From positions 23,491-87,490 of the forward strand of contig LNAC01001830.1 of the NCBI GenBank assembly GCA_002007465.1: DNA of 64,000 nucleotides, read 5' to 3'. Source of the stretch: Ailurus styani. Its lineage: Eukaryota > Chordata > Mammalia > Carnivora > Ailuridae. The first letter of the stretch is position 1. Each line of letters begins with the position of its first letter. This document shows positions 10,418-21,902 of the stretch, piece by piece. The notes under the pieces are model-generated. The model searched no databases. It was not told the origin of the DNA and worked only from the letters and a program-made list of their open reading frames with translations. The position numbers were made by a program, and so were the translations under genes.

Positions 10418-13090
10418 CCTCATAAAAAGAGTCTGGAAGTTTTCCTTCTGTTTCTGCTTTTTGAAACAACTTCATCAGGAGAATAAGTATTATATCTTCT
10501 TTGAATGTTTGGTAGAATTCTCCAGGGAATCCATCAGGCCCTGGACTCAGGTCAACATTACCTTCAATCTCAAAACCAGACAAAGACCTCATCAAAAAGG
10601 AGAATTTCAGACCAATATCCCTGATGAATATGGATGCCAAGATTTTCAACAAGATCCTACCTAATAGGACCCAACAGTACACTAAAAAGATTATCCAGTA
10701 TGACCAGGTGGAGTTTATCCCTGGGATGCGAGGGTGGTTCAAAATCTGCAAATCAATCCCTGTGATAGAACACAAAAATAAGAGAAGAGAGAATAACCAC
10801 ATGGTCCTCTCAATTGATGCCGAAATAGCATTGGACAAAATATAGCATCTTGTCCAGATTAAAACTCTTCAGAGTAGAGGGATAGAGGGAATATTCCTCA
10901 ACTTCATAAAATCCATCTACGAAAAAGACACAGCAAATATCATTCTCATCAGGGAAAAGCTGAGAGCCTTTCCACTGACATCAGGAACACAAGGATGCAC
11001 ACTCTCTCTACTATTGTTCAGCATTGTACTAGAAGTCCTAGCAACAGCAATAAGACAACAAAAAGAAATAAAATGTACTTAAATTGGAAAAGAAGTCAAA
11101 CTCTCTTCACAGATGACATTATACTTTATGTGGAAAACTCAAAAGTCTCTATCCCCAAATTACTAGAACAAATACAGAAATTCAGTAATGTGGCAGGATA
11201 CAAAATCAAAGCACATAAATCAGTTGTTTTCTTATACACTAATAATGAAACATAGAAAAATAAATTAGAAAATCAGTTTCATTTACAATAGCACGGAAAA
11301 CCATAAGATAGCTTAGAATAAACTTAATCAAAGAGGTAAAGTATCTATACTCTAGGAACTACAAAACACTCATGAAAGAAATTGAAGAAGACACAAAAAG
11401 ATGGAAAAACAGTCCATGCTCAAGGATCAGAAGAATAAACATTGTTAAAATATCTATGCTGCCTAGAGAAATCTACACTTTCAAAGCCATCCCAATCAAA
11501 ATACCAATGATAATATTTGATGTGTTGGGGGAAAAAAACTTAAAATTCGGATGGAACCAGAAAAGACACCGAATTGCTGATGAAATTGTGAAAAAGAAAA
11601 ACAAAGCTGGGGGTATCACTTTGCCTGATTTCAAACTTTACTATAAAGCTGTGATCAACAAGAGAGCAAGGCACTGGCACAAAAATAGACACATAGACCA
11701 ATGGAACAGAGTAAAGATTCCAAATATGGACCCTCAAATAATCTTCGACAAAGCAGGAAAATATATCCAGGGGAAAGAAGACAGACTCTTAAATAAATAA
11801 TGCTGGGAAAATTGGACAGCTATATACAGAAGAATGAAACTCAACCATTCGCTTACACCATGCACAAAGATAAACTCTAAATGGATAAAATACCTCAGTG
11901 TGAGACAGGAATCCATCAGAATCCTAGAGGAGAACATAGGCAGTAACTTCTTTGACATCAGCTGCAGCAACTTTTTTCAAGACACGTCTCCAAAGGCATA
12001 GGAAACAAAGCGAGATTGAACTTTTGGGACTTCATCAAGATAAAAAGCTTCTGCACAACAAAGGAAACAGTCAGTTAAACAAAGAGGCAACCAACGGAAT
12101 GGGAGAAGATATTTGTAAATGACAGTACAAAGAAAGGGCTGATATCCAAGATCTATAAAGATTTTCTCAAACTCAACACCCAAAAAACAAATAATCAAGT
12201 CAAAAAATGGGCAGAAGAAATGAGCAGACACTAATACAAGGAGGACATACAAATGGTTAACAGACACATGAAAAATATTCATCATCATTAGCCATCAGGG
12301 AAATTCAAATCAAAACCACATTGAGATACCACCTTACATTAGTCAGAATGGCAAAAATTGACAAGGCAAGAAACAACAAATGTTGGAGAGGATGTGGAGA
12401 AAGGGGAACCCTCTTACACTGTTGGTGTGAATGCAAGTTGGAATAGCCACTTTGGAAAACAATGTGGGGGGCTTCCTCAAAAATTAAAATTAGAGCTACC
12501 CTATGACCCAGCAATTGCCCTACTGGGTATTTACCCCAAACATACAGATGTAGTGAAAAGAAGGGCCACATGCACCCCAATGTTCATAGCAGCAACGTCC
12601 ACAATAGCCAAACATAGAAAGAGCCTAAATACCCTTTAAAAGATGAGTGGATAAAGAAGATGTGGTCCACATATACAATGGAATATTACTCAGCCATCAG
12701 AAAGGATGAATACCCAACTTTTGCATCAACATGGATGGGACTAGGGGATATTATGCTCAGTGAAACATGTCAAGCAGAGAAAGTCAATTATCATATGGTT
12801 TCACTTACTTGTGGAACATAAGGAATAGCATGGAGGACATTAGGCGAAGGAAAGGAAAAATGATGGGGAGAAATCAGAGTGGGAGACAAACCATGAGTGA
12901 CTATGGACTCTGGGAAACAAACTGAGGGTTTTAGAAGGGAGGGGTGTGGGGGGATGAGTGAACCCTGTGATGGGTATTAAGGGTGCAGGATGCATGGAGC
13001 ACTGGGTGTTATATGCAAACAATGAATCATCCAACACTACATCAAAAACTAATGATGTACTGTATGGTGACTAACATAATGCAATTAAAA
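10418..13090 (+). mobile_element. Twin-primed (5'-inverted) L1 insertion
   Basis: The left end, 10,418 to about 10,547, is antisense L1 ORF2 (the block just before the RT core). From about 10,548 the same ORF2 continues in sense, starting at exactly the L1 position where the inverted block ends (CTTTTTATGAGG joins RGGYCAACATTACC). The sense part runs through RT, the C-terminal domain and the 3' UTR to about 13,090. A perfect 13-bp TSD ATAATTACACTGA brackets the whole unit (10,405-10,417; 13,091-13,103). This is the structure expected from twin priming during target-primed reverse transcription. Confidence 0.93.
10548..12820 (+). pseudogene. L1 ORF2 RT and C-terminal part, broken
   Basis: The sense part of the inverted L1. 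It holds the RT fingers ([15 protein letters not shown]), the [12 protein letters not shown] block (palm) at 10,820-10,845, the catalytic block LFTDDIILYVENS near 11,100-11,150 (an F-x-D-D box, both aspartates kept), thumb/connection text at 11,372-11,800 (142 open codons), and the C-terminal Cys-rich region near 12,380-12,440 ([13 protein letters not shown]). ORF2 would end near 12,820. Frames are broken by several stops. Confidence 0.88.
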
Positions 13091-13330
13091 ATAATTACAC
13101 TGAGTATCAGTAGACCGAACACTCCAATCAGTAGACATAGGGTGTCAGATATAATTAAAAAAACAAGACACATCTATATGCTATCTTCCAGTGATCCATC
13201 TAAGACCTAAATACACGTGTACATTGAAAGTAAGGGGATCAAGAAGCATTTGTTATACAAATAGTTGTCAAAAGAAATCCAGAATAGCAACATATATATA
13301 TAAAAAAAAGCCCAAACTTAGACTTTATTA

Positions 13331-13516
13331 TTTTTTAAAGATTATTTATTTATTTATTTCACAGAGGGAGAGAGATCACAAGGAGGCAGAGAGAGGGGGA
13401 AGCAGGCTCCCCGCTGAGCAGGGAGCCCGATGCATGCGGGCCTCGATCCCAGGACCCTGAGATCATGACCTGAGCGGAAAGCAGAGGCTTTAACCCACTG
13501 AGCCACCCAGGCGCCC
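13331..13516 (-). mobile_element. Can-SINE, minus, beside an L1 deletion
   Basis: Complete reverse-complement SINE (poly(T) side left, GGCGCC end at 13,511-13,516). The flanking L1 EN text does not join: the DFK-type block at left is followed at right by the GDFNTPL-type block, so about 190 bp of L1 is missing. I see no convincing TSD. Confidence 0.92.
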
Positions 13517-14337
13517 AGTAGGAAACTTAAATACCCACTAGCTTCAATGTAGAGATCACCGAAAAGGAAAATAAATAAGGAAACGATGGCTTTGATGACC
13601 CCCTGTACTAGGTGGACTTAATAGATATATAATAGAGCATTCCATCTTAAGTGATCAGTCTACAAATACTTTTCAAGTATACATGAAACGCTCTCATAAA
13701 TAGATCACATTGTAGGTCTCAAATCAGGCCTCAAGAAATGAATAAAGAAAAGAGTTATACCATGCAAATTTTCTGACCACAGTAGCATGAAATTAGATGA
13801 ACTACAAGAAAAAAAATCCAGAAAGACCACAAATACACAGAGGTTAAACAGCATACTAGTATTCATTGAATGGGACAAATATATGGCTATGAAAGATTGT
13901 CTGCAGATATCAAGAAACAAAACATAAAGTCAATAGAAGAAGGGAAATAATACAGATTAGAGCAGAAATAAATGATATGGAAACAAAGAGAGAAAAATTC
14001 AGTAGAGCAGATTAATGAAACCAGGAGGTGTTTCTTTGAAGAAATTACTATAACTGATAAACCCCTAGCCAGACTTATCAAAAAGAGAAGAGACAAGAAC
14101 CAAATAAATAAAATCATAAATTAGAGAAGAAAGATCACAAACAACACCACAGAAATACAAACAATTATGAGAGAATATTATGAACAATTATATGTCAATA
14201 AATCAGACAATCTGGAAGAAATGGATAAATTCCTAGAAACATATAAATTACCAAAACTGAAATAGGAATAAATAGAAAACTTGCACAGACTTAACACCAG
14301 CGACAAAATAGAATCAGTAATCAAAAACCTCCCAACA

Positions 14338-14535
14338 GGGGCACCTGGGTGGCGCAGCTGGTTGAGTGTCTGCCTTCAGCTCAAGTCATGATCCCAGTCC
14401 TGACATTAAGCTCCCCAATCCTGCTACCTGCTGAGCAGGGAGCCTGCTTCTCCCTCTCCCTCTGCCTGATGATCCCTCTGCGGGTGCATGTGTGCTAACA
14501 CTCTCTGTGCAAAGCAAAGCAAAGCAAAACAAAAC
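14338..14535 (+). mobile_element. Can-SINE, plus, older subfamily
   Basis: GGGGCACCTGGGTGGCGCAG head and a tail with AAAGC/CAAAA units. The TSD of 14 bp (AAAACCTCCCAACA at 14,324-14,337; AAAATCTCCCAACA at 14,536-14,549) has one mismatch. It is inserted in L1 ORF2. Confidence 0.93.
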
Positions 14536-17299
14536 AAAATCTCCCAACAAATGCAAGTCCAGGGCTAGACTGCTTCACATGGGAATTCTACCAAGCACTG
14601 ATAAAGAGTTAATACCTATTCTTCTCAAACTGTTTCAAAAAGTAGAAATGGAAGGAAAACTTCCACATGCATTCTGTAAGACCACCAATACCCTGATTCC
14701 AAAACCAAAGACTCTACTGAAAAAGAGAACCACACGCCAATATCCATAATGAACATGGATGCAAAAACTCTCAACAAAATACTAGCAAATTGAATCCAAG
14801 AGTACATTAAAATAATTAATTACTATAATCAAGTGTGATTTATTCCTGGGCTGCAGCAGTATTTCAATATCTGCAAATCAATCAACGTGATACACCACAT
14901 TGATAAAAGACACAACTATATGGTCCTCTCAATAGATGCAGAGAAATCTTTTGACATAGTACAACATCCATTCATGTTAAATACCCTCAAAAAAGTAGGG
15001 ATAGAAATAGAAAAAAAATAATAGCTAAAATGCCTCAACATCATAGAGGCCACATATGAAAGACACACACCAAATATCATCCTCAATGGGGAAAAACTGA
15101 GAGCTTTTCCTCTATGGTCAGGAACAAGACAGGGATGTTGACTTTTACCATTGTTATTTAACATAGTACTGGTAGTCCTAGCCTCAGTAATCAGCCAACA
15201 AAAATAAATAAAATACATCCAGATCAGCAAGGGAGAAGTCAAATTATAACTATTTGCAGATGACATGAAATGCTATATAGAAAACCCAAAAGACTCCACC
15301 AAAAATTTGGTAGAACAATAAATGAATTCTAGAAAGTCACAGGATACAAATCAATGTACAGAAATCTGTTGCATTTGGATATAGCAATAATGAAGAATAA
15401 GAAATAGAAATCAAGAATAATTCCCATTTCCAATTGCACCAAAACTGGTAGACACCAAGGAATAAACCTAACTAAAGTGATAAAAGAACTGTACTCTGAA
15501 ATCTGTGAAACGCTGATGAAAGAAATTGAAGATGACACAAGGAAAAGGAAACACACCTTGTGATCATGCATAGGAAGAGCAAATATTAAAATGTCTATAC
15601 TACCCAAAGCAATCTACACTTTTAATGCAATCTCTATCAAAATGCCAACAGCATTTTTCACAGAGCTAGAAAAAACAATCCTAAAATTTGTATGAACCAC
15701 AAAAGATCTCAAATACCCCAAGAAATCTTGAAAAAGAACAAACCTGGAGACATCAAAATGCCAGATTTCAAAGCTATAATGATTAAAATACAATGGTACT
15801 GGTATAAAAAGAAATACATAGATCAATGGAACAGAATAAAAGACCTACAAATGAACCCACAAATATATGGTCAACTAACCTTTGACAGAGCAGGAAATAA
15901 TGTCCAGTGGAAAAACACAATCTCTTCAACAAACGGTATTGGGAAAACTGGACAGCTATACACAGAAGAATGAAATTGGACCACTTTCTTACACCATACA
16001 GAAAAATAAATTCAAAATGGATGAAAGACCTAAATTTGTGACAGGATTCCATCAAAATCCTAGAGGAGAACTCAGATGTAACCTCTTTGACATTGGCCAC
16101 AGCAACTTGTTACCAGATATGCTTCAGGACACAGGGAAAATAAAGCAAAAAATAGACTTTTGGAACCTTATCAAAATAAAAAGCTTCCGCAGAGCAAAAG
16201 AAACAGTCAACAAAACTAAAAGTCAACCTTTGGAATGGGAGAAGATATTTATAAATGATATTCTGATAAAGGATGAGTATCTAAAATATAAAAGGAACTT
16301 GTCAAACTCAACAACCAAAAAAAAATAATCTAGCTAAGAAATGGAAAGAAGACATGAATAGACAATTTTGTAAGAAGACATACAGATGACAAATATCCTT
16401 ATAAAAATATGCTCAACACTCATCATCAGGGAAATTCAAATCAAAACTGCAATGAGATATCACCTCACTTCTACGAAGATGGCTAAAATTAACAGCACAG
16501 GAAACAACAGGGGGTGGCAAAGATGCAGAGAAATGAGAAGCCTCTTGCACTTTTGGTAGGAATGCAAACTGGTACAGCCACTCTGGAAAACAGTATGGAA
16601 TCTCCTCAAAATAAAAATAGAACTACCCTTAGATCCAGCAATTGCAGTGCAAAGTGTTTACCCCAAAGTTGGAAATATACTGATTCAAATGCATATGCAC
16701 CCCAATTTTATACCAGCTTTATCAACAATAGCCAGATGATGAAAGAACTCAAATGTCCATTGACTGATGAATGCAAAAGTTGTGTATATATAAAAAATGG
16801 AATATTAGTCAACCATAAAAAAGAGTGAAATTTTTTATATGCAATGACATGGATGGAGCTAGAGTATTTAATGCTAAGTAAAATCCGTCAGTCACAGAAA
16901 GACAAATTACTGTATGATTTCACCTATTATGTGGAATTTAAGAAACAAAACAGATGAACACAAAGGAAAGAAATAATAATAATAAGAAGAAGAGAGAGAG
17001 AGGAAAACCATAAAAAAGAGACTCAACTATAAAGAAGAAACTTGTGTGTTGCTGGAGGGAAGTGGGTGGGAAGAAGAACTAAATGGATGATGGCTATTAT
17101 GGAGGGCACTTGTTATGATCAACACTGGGTGTTATATGTAATTGAGAATCACTAAACTCTACTCCTGAAACTAATATTACACTATATGTTAAGTAGAATT
17201 TAAATTAAAAGAAAATGTGAAACATGAAAAAGAAAAGAAAATGAACGAGTAGTATGATCTCAAATGATGGGTATAAAGAAGACTCATCTCATTCTAAAC

Positions 17300-17555
17300 T
17301 CCAGTAGTCCTGAACTTCTTGTAGTTTCTCTCAAAGGCCTTACTTTTGCCCCAGGTCGTTTGCACATGTTATTACCATCTTTTCTCTTCATTACCTGCCT
17401 AACTCCTATTTGTCCTTCAGTTCATTGCTTAGATTCATTTCTTCAAGGAAGTCCTCCCTGGAACCCCAAGGTTATCTTAAATGACACTGTTGTGTCTCTA
17501 AGTATCTGTAACGTTTTTGGTGTTTTCATTTATTTGTATAATTTCTTTACTATAT
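17300..17555 (+). mobile_element. Ancient L2-like 3' region, part 1
   Basis: Text resembles the L2 3' UTR: TTTGCACATG, CTAACTCC, TTGTCCTTCAG, AAGGAAGTCCTCCCTGGAAC, then an AT-rich stretch. Part 2 appears at 18,514-18,640, which suggests one element split by later insertions. Family assignment is from memory of L2 text, not a search. Confidence 0.5.
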
Positions 17556-17637
17556 TCAGTTAGTCACTGTACAGTATTCAATGATTCATTAGCTACATTC
17601 TACACCCAGTGCTCATTACAACATGTGTCCTCCTTAT
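17556..17637 (-). mobile_element. Short L1 3'-end fragment, minus
   Basis: CAGTATTCAATGATTCATTA and CCAGTGCTCATTACA are antisense L1 3' UTR text, about 80 bp long. Confidence 0.7.
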
Positions 17638-17850
17638 GTTTTTTTTGTTAAAAGATTCATTCATTCATTCATTCATTCGTTTTTCAGAGAAAGAGAGAGA
17701 GAGAGCGCACAAGCAGAGGGAGAGGCAGGCAGAAGAAGTGGGCTCCCTGCTGTGCAATGAGCCCAGTGTGGGACTCTGATCCCAGGACGCTGGGATCACT
17801 ACCTGAGAAGAAGGCAGATGCTTAACCAACTGAGCCCACCAGTCATCCCC
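17638..17850 (-). mobile_element. Can-SINE, minus, older
   Basis: Reverse-complement SINE with an (ATTC)n variant tail at about 17,655-17,680 and a diverged head. No clear TSD. Confidence 0.88.
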
Positions 17851-18072
17851 AGAAGTTTTGACTGTGGTCTACACTAAGAAATACATTTCATATCATGATG
17901 CACACAAATAAATAAATGTTATATATAAATGAAACAAATGTTTCACAAATATTTTTTTCTCACTGCATGTGATATACTTAATATTTTATTCTAATTAAAA
18001 ATGCATTAATTAAAAATGCTGTTTGAGGCCCACTAAATTGACATTAAGCCCCCCAAAACTCATAAATCTGTA
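17851..18072. other. AT-rich, unassigned old repeat-like DNA
   Basis: No gene. The text (TACATTTCATATCATGATGC, CCACTAAATTGACATTAAGC) looks like an old interspersed repeat that I cannot name with confidence. Confidence 0.4.
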
Positions 18073-18084
18073 TTTTGAAAATCT

Positions 18085-18221
18085 CTTATGTTTTGTTTTT
18101 GTTTTTGTTTGTTTGTTTTGTTTACTTAAGTGATCTCTACACCCAACATGGGGCTTGGGTATATGACCCTGAGGTCAGGAATTGCATGCTTTTCTAACTG
18201 AGCCAGTCAGACACCTCTGGA
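18085..18221 (-). mobile_element. Old, short tRNA-derived SINE, minus
   Basis: Text such as TGATCTCTACACCCAACATG and ACTGAGCCAGTCAGACACC is the antisense of the tRNA-related half of an old Can-SINE. The TSD (TTTTGAAAATCT at 18,073-18,084; CTTTGAAAATCT at 18,222-18,233) has one mismatch. Confidence 0.8.
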
Positions 18222-18242
18222 CTTTGAAAATCTTGCCCTCAT

Positions 18243-18513
18243 GAGGGATCAGCATACTTTTCCTACAAAGGGCCTGTTAGTAAATATTTTAGGCTTTGTA
18301 GGACCACGTAGTTTCTGTAGGTAGCCACAGACAATACATAAATAAATAGTTGTGCATCCATTTCAATATAAATTTATGGACAGTGCAATTTGATTTTCAT
18401 ATGATTTTCACATGACAAAACATTAGTCTTCTTTTGATATCTTAGCCTGTAAGTCACATGAAAACAGTTGGTGAGCTGGGTTTGGCTAGATGACATAGTT
18501 TACTGACTCCTGC
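18243..18513. mobile_element. hAT-Charlie-type DNA transposon relic (MITE)
   Basis: Starts GGGATCAGCATACTTTTCC, then AAAGGGCCTGTTAGTAAATA and TTTAGGCTTTGTAGGACCA, and ends TAGTTTACTGACTCCTGC. The ends are imperfect inverted copies of a CAGGGGTCGGCAAACT-like terminus, known from mammalian hAT-Charlie non-autonomous elements (MER1-group style). There is no transposase. The 8-bp TSD is not clear. Confidence 0.7.
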
Positions 18514-18640
18514 CATAGACTCTAAATTTCATGCAGGTAGGGACCATTATCCATCTGTTTTCCCTATCACATCTCTAAATTACTCACAGTTTTGTGTGAA
18601 TTCAATCAATATTTAGTAAGTTAATTATTAAAGGCAGTAA
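18514..18640 (+). mobile_element. Ancient L2-like 3' end, part 2
   Basis: TAGACTCTAAATTTCATGCA, GGTAGGGACCATTATCC and a TCAATCAATATTTAGTAAG end resemble the terminal part of L2. It continues 17,300-17,555 in the same orientation. Confidence 0.5.
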
Positions 18641-19194
18641 TTTGTGATTAAATATGTTTATTACATAAGTATTGAATGCTCATGGAAGAAAAATGAGCAA
18701 CACAGGTAACCCAAAGGAACAAACAAATACTTAATAATGCTACGTCTTGGAGATAACTATATCTTTTCATACAGTAGATGCCAGGCACTTAGGGAAAGGT
18801 TATTTTCTGGCCAAGGGAGTGGTATAATGTTCTATTTCCCCTTAATTCAGCAGGGACTTAGGCTTCCATTTTATGGATTTAGGAGCTGGACAGGGTGCTA
18901 TGAGGGTTTAGCAGGGGGTTCTACCCTTATCTGGGAGTCAAAGAAGTCCTCCTTTCCTAAGGAAGTGAAGTTTAAGCTGTGAAGGAATTGGTTGAAAAAG
19001 AAAGTGAGGGAAGTTCCACGATGAGAGCACGTAATGCCATTATTTAGATGCATCTGGCTGGATAGTAGATAGGGAGTGGAAAGTGGCATGAGTTCAGCCT
19101 GTGGAGGTTGGCAGAGACCAAATTAGAAGGGACTTCCTATCTAGATCCAACTACCAGCTCACAGGAACTAAAGAAGATAAAGAAATTAAAAATA
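18641..19194. other. No recognised feature (possibly unique DNA)
   Basis: I see no gene, SINE or L1 here. Open frames on both strands (18,737-18,982; 18,898-19,089) are short, lack domains and overlap each other. It may hold an ancient, unrecognisable repeat. Confidence 0.5.
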
Positions 19195-19209
19195 AAAAAC
19201 CCAAGGAAG

Positions 19210-19410
19210 GGCGCCTGGGTGGCTCAGCAGGTTAAAGCCTCTGCCTTCAGCTCAGGTCATGATCTCAGGGTCCTGGGATTGAGGCCTGCATCGGGCTCCC
19301 TGCTCAGCAGGGAGCCTGCTTCCTCCTCTCTCTGCCTGCCTCTCAGTCTACTTGTGATCTCTCTCTCTCTCTCTGTCAAATAAATAAATAAATAAATAAA
19401 ATCTTAAAAA
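19210..19410 (+). mobile_element. Can-SINE, plus
   Basis: Complete element with (TC)n and an (AAAT)n tail. The perfect 15-bp TSD AAAAACCCAAGGAAG is at 19,195-19,209 and 19,411-19,425. Confidence 0.97.
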
Positions 19411-19429
19411 AAAAACCCAAGGAAGTAAT

Positions 19430-19698
19430 CAGTCAAATCCAGAATGAGGAATACTCTAAATGATGAATGATTCAGATTTTCATCAAATCAGTGACATGGG
19501 GGGAAAAAGGGGGGGGAGGGTATCTTCTTACAGAATAAGAGACCAAAAGGACACAGCAGCGAAAAGCACATGTGGACCTCGTTTATTTCTTGATTGGAAC
19601 AAATCAGCTGTAAAAGCCATTTTTGAGAGACTCAAAGAAATTTAAATGTGAACTGGGTATTATAAGATATTAATGAATAATTTTTACATTTGCTGTGT
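19430..19698 (+). mobile_element. Ancient L1M-type 3' UTR fragment
   Basis: AAGCACATGTGGACCTCGTT, TTTTTGAGAGACTCAAAGAA and AACTGGGTATTATAAGATAT match the style of old mammalian L1M 3' UTRs. The L1 starting at 19,699 is inserted at its right edge. Confidence 0.55.
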
Positions 19699-21902
19699 AT
19701 GGGGGAGAAAAGGCAAGATGGCAGGAAAGTAGGAGACCCTGTGTCTACTGGTCCCTGGAATTGAGCTAAATATCTACCAGAACACTCTGAACACCCATGA
19801 AATCAGCCTGAGATGTAAGATTATACACTTCTGGATTTCTATGGGGGCAGGAGATCATCAGTGGAGAGGTCATTGGAGTGGGAGCATTCTGACTGATATG
19901 GGAGGCAAAACAGAAGGGGGAGGGAGTCACCAGAAGTGACTGATTGGGAAGTAATACCCTAATACAAAAGTGCTCTGTGCTTGGCCACCAGCATTAACTT
20001 GGAGTCTTGTTTAAAGCACTCAAAAAGAACAAAGAATCTTAAGGGGCAACTGGTGAAATCCGGTGGCCACGGGCATGGATCTAAGCCCACGGCCCCAGGA
20101 CTGTCACAGCCGGTGCCCAGCCATGTCTGAGAGAGCCTGGCAAGGGCTCCAGTCCATGGTCCCTGAGCCTGCAACCTTCCACAACTTGCACCACTGCTGA
20201 GTTTGAATGCACCCAGCGTGGGCATGGACAATACACAACAGTCCCAGCAATAGCATCAGCAAGGAATGGGCTTGCCCAGACCAATATCACTCGTGGTTTC
20301 AGTGGCACGAGGGTGCAGAGACAATCGGTGTCCTCAGGCAACAACTGAGATGGTGGCAGAGAGGGTGCATCCCATGTGGGAGGTTGTGGTGTTCAGCGGA
20401 GTTTGCAGAGGGAGAGTTTGTGTGTTCTGGACCATCCAGAGGGGAGCAGACTGAGGCTTCTCTCTGAGGGGAAGGTCTGGGTGTGGACAGTTTACTTTGC
20501 AATAACCCTCCAAAAAGCCACAAAAAGCCGCCCAAGAACAAAAATCTCAAAGCCTGGAAAACCAGTTTCCACAGAGCCCACCCCCTTGATAGGGGGCAGG
20601 GCAACTCAGCCCAAGCAAGATTGACTGTAAAACAATGCAGCAGGCCACTCTCCCAGAAGAAAAGCCAAAAGAACAAGAAGACAATAACCACAGGGTCCCC
20701 ATAAAGCTGTAAAATCCAACATCAGGGGAAAACAATATATTAAGCTCCCAGTATTGCCCCAAAACCTGTAGATTTCATAGATACAACTTTTTTATTTTAA
20801 ATTCATTCTCATAATTCTTCTTTTATTTTTTTAATCTACTTACCATTACAACTAGATGTTTAATACAACATATTTCATAATAACTTTTTAACTTGAAAAT
20901 TTTTCATACATATACCTGGGTTTCTTTTAAATATATATAGAGATATAAGCATCAAGGTAATCCTTTTTTCCTATTAAATACTATCCCTATATATAAACCC
21001 GTTTTAATTTCCCTGTATCTCTGGAAATTTGAGTCCTTTAACAAAATAACAAGATACAACTGGGAAGTACTTAAATAACCTTCCTTTCCCACATCAAGGG
21101 TTTATAAGCACCTTCCCATCTTATTCTTCTGTAAGTGTTCTGTGTATTTGTTTTTGTTTTTACTTATTAATATCTTTATTTAAATAATCCATACTGTGTC
21201 TGAATACAGTATGAGATTAAATCACAGTTTTTAAACAATTGTTGACTAATCAGTGTTGAAAATAAAACTGGAAAAATCAAGTGAAAAAAGAAAATAATGC
21301 CTGCCTAATATATATATTTTTTATTAAGGCCATTGTTAATTTCTCCTCAGGAAAAAAAAATAGGGTCAACTTGGTGGCTCAGTTGGTTGGGAGACTGCCT
21401 TCAGCTCAGGTCATGATCCCAGAGTCCCAGGATCGAGTCCAACATTGGGCTCCCAGCTCCATGGGGAGTCTGCCTCTCCCTCTGACCTTCTTCCCTCTCA
21501 TGCTCTCTCCCCCCACTTCTCTCTTTCTCTCTCAAATAAATAAATAAAATCTTTAAAAAATAAAAATAAATAAATTAGAAGAAGACATGTAAATGTTTTT
21601 GTTTTGTTCTATTCAAATCTTATTCTTGTGGTTCATTTTGGCTGTGTTGCTTTTTTTTCTTGTCTTTTACTTTTGTCAGTCGTTGTGTTTGCTCGTTTTT
21701 GTTTATGTACCTTATAAATCTTACTTTGGGGGCTCATTTTGGCTGGGTCTTTTATTTTTCAGTTTTCTTTTTATTTCTCCATTTTTTCTTTTTCCTTTCT
21801 TGGTGGTGACTTCCAATTGCTCTGAAATTTTCCAAGGTGCACCTTGCCTGGGTTATGGTTGATATTTTCAGCTATACATGCCCTCAACCAACTCTCACCA
21901 AA
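19699..21902 (+). promoter_or_regulatory. L1 5' UTR with YY1-like box
   Basis: CAAGATGGC lies at 19,714-19,722, a YY1-like core near the L1 start. GC-richer text continues to about 20,700, then AT- and T-rich DNA to 21,850. Overlapping frames on both strands at 19,959-20,762 are typical of GC-rich L1 5' UTR and have no domains. Confidence 0.65.
21363..21580 (+). mobile_element. Can-SINE, plus, older subfamily
   Basis: GGTCAACTTGGTGGCTCAGT head, GATCCCAGAGTCCCAGGATC middle, (AAAT)n tail. Inserted in the L1 5' UTR. No clean TSD. Confidence 0.9.

Larger units (their letters stand above)
13104..16870 (+). pseudogene. L1 ORF2 continuation, heavily broken
   Basis: Resumes the ORF2 begun at 10,381. 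EN text (TRHIYMLSSSD) occupies 13,104-13,330. A SINE with an adjacent EN deletion follows, then FxSSVQ-like and HILG-like EN blocks (13,640-13,760), the linker (13,780-14,330), and RT from about 14,550. The active-site text LFADDMKCYIENPKD near 15,249-15,295 keeps both aspartates but follows a stop. The C-terminal part runs to about 16,870 (open frames 15,692-15,973 and 15,882-16,328). This is a retroposon relic. Confidence 0.85.
8475..17215 (+). mobile_element. Old full-length L1, plus, with nested insertions
   Basis: The 5' end (GGAAGATGGGGGTGAAGTAG) is followed by a 5' UTR (8,475-9,600), ORF1 (9,601 to about 10,340), ORF2 from ATG 10,381, and a 3' UTR ending in an A-rich tail near 17,215. 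A twin-primed L1 (10,418-13,090) splits ORF2 at codon 13, and the host L1 resumes at 13,104 in register with the EN text. Two SINEs lie further downstream. Many stops and indels mark it as old and inactive. I found no clear TSD for this copy. Confidence 0.9.

Noticed and set aside
10221..10838. 205-codon open frame on the minus strand
   Set aside because: It is the antisense of an L1 ORF1 end plus the inverted/sense ORF2 junction of the twin-primed L1. No independent domain.
8475..17215. TSD for the 8.5-kb L1
   Set aside because: Several A-rich near-matches exist around both ends but none is convincing, so no TSD is claimed.
18641..19194. Host exon candidate (81-codon plus frame, 63-codon minus frame)
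   Set aside because: Short, overlapping on opposite strands, no similarity recognised and no convincing splice context.
20207..20762. Cluster of overlapping frames on both strands in GC-richer DNA, suggesting an exon
   Set aside because: This is the 5' UTR of an L1, with parallel text at 57,823-58,600. No splice-like or protein-domain evidence.
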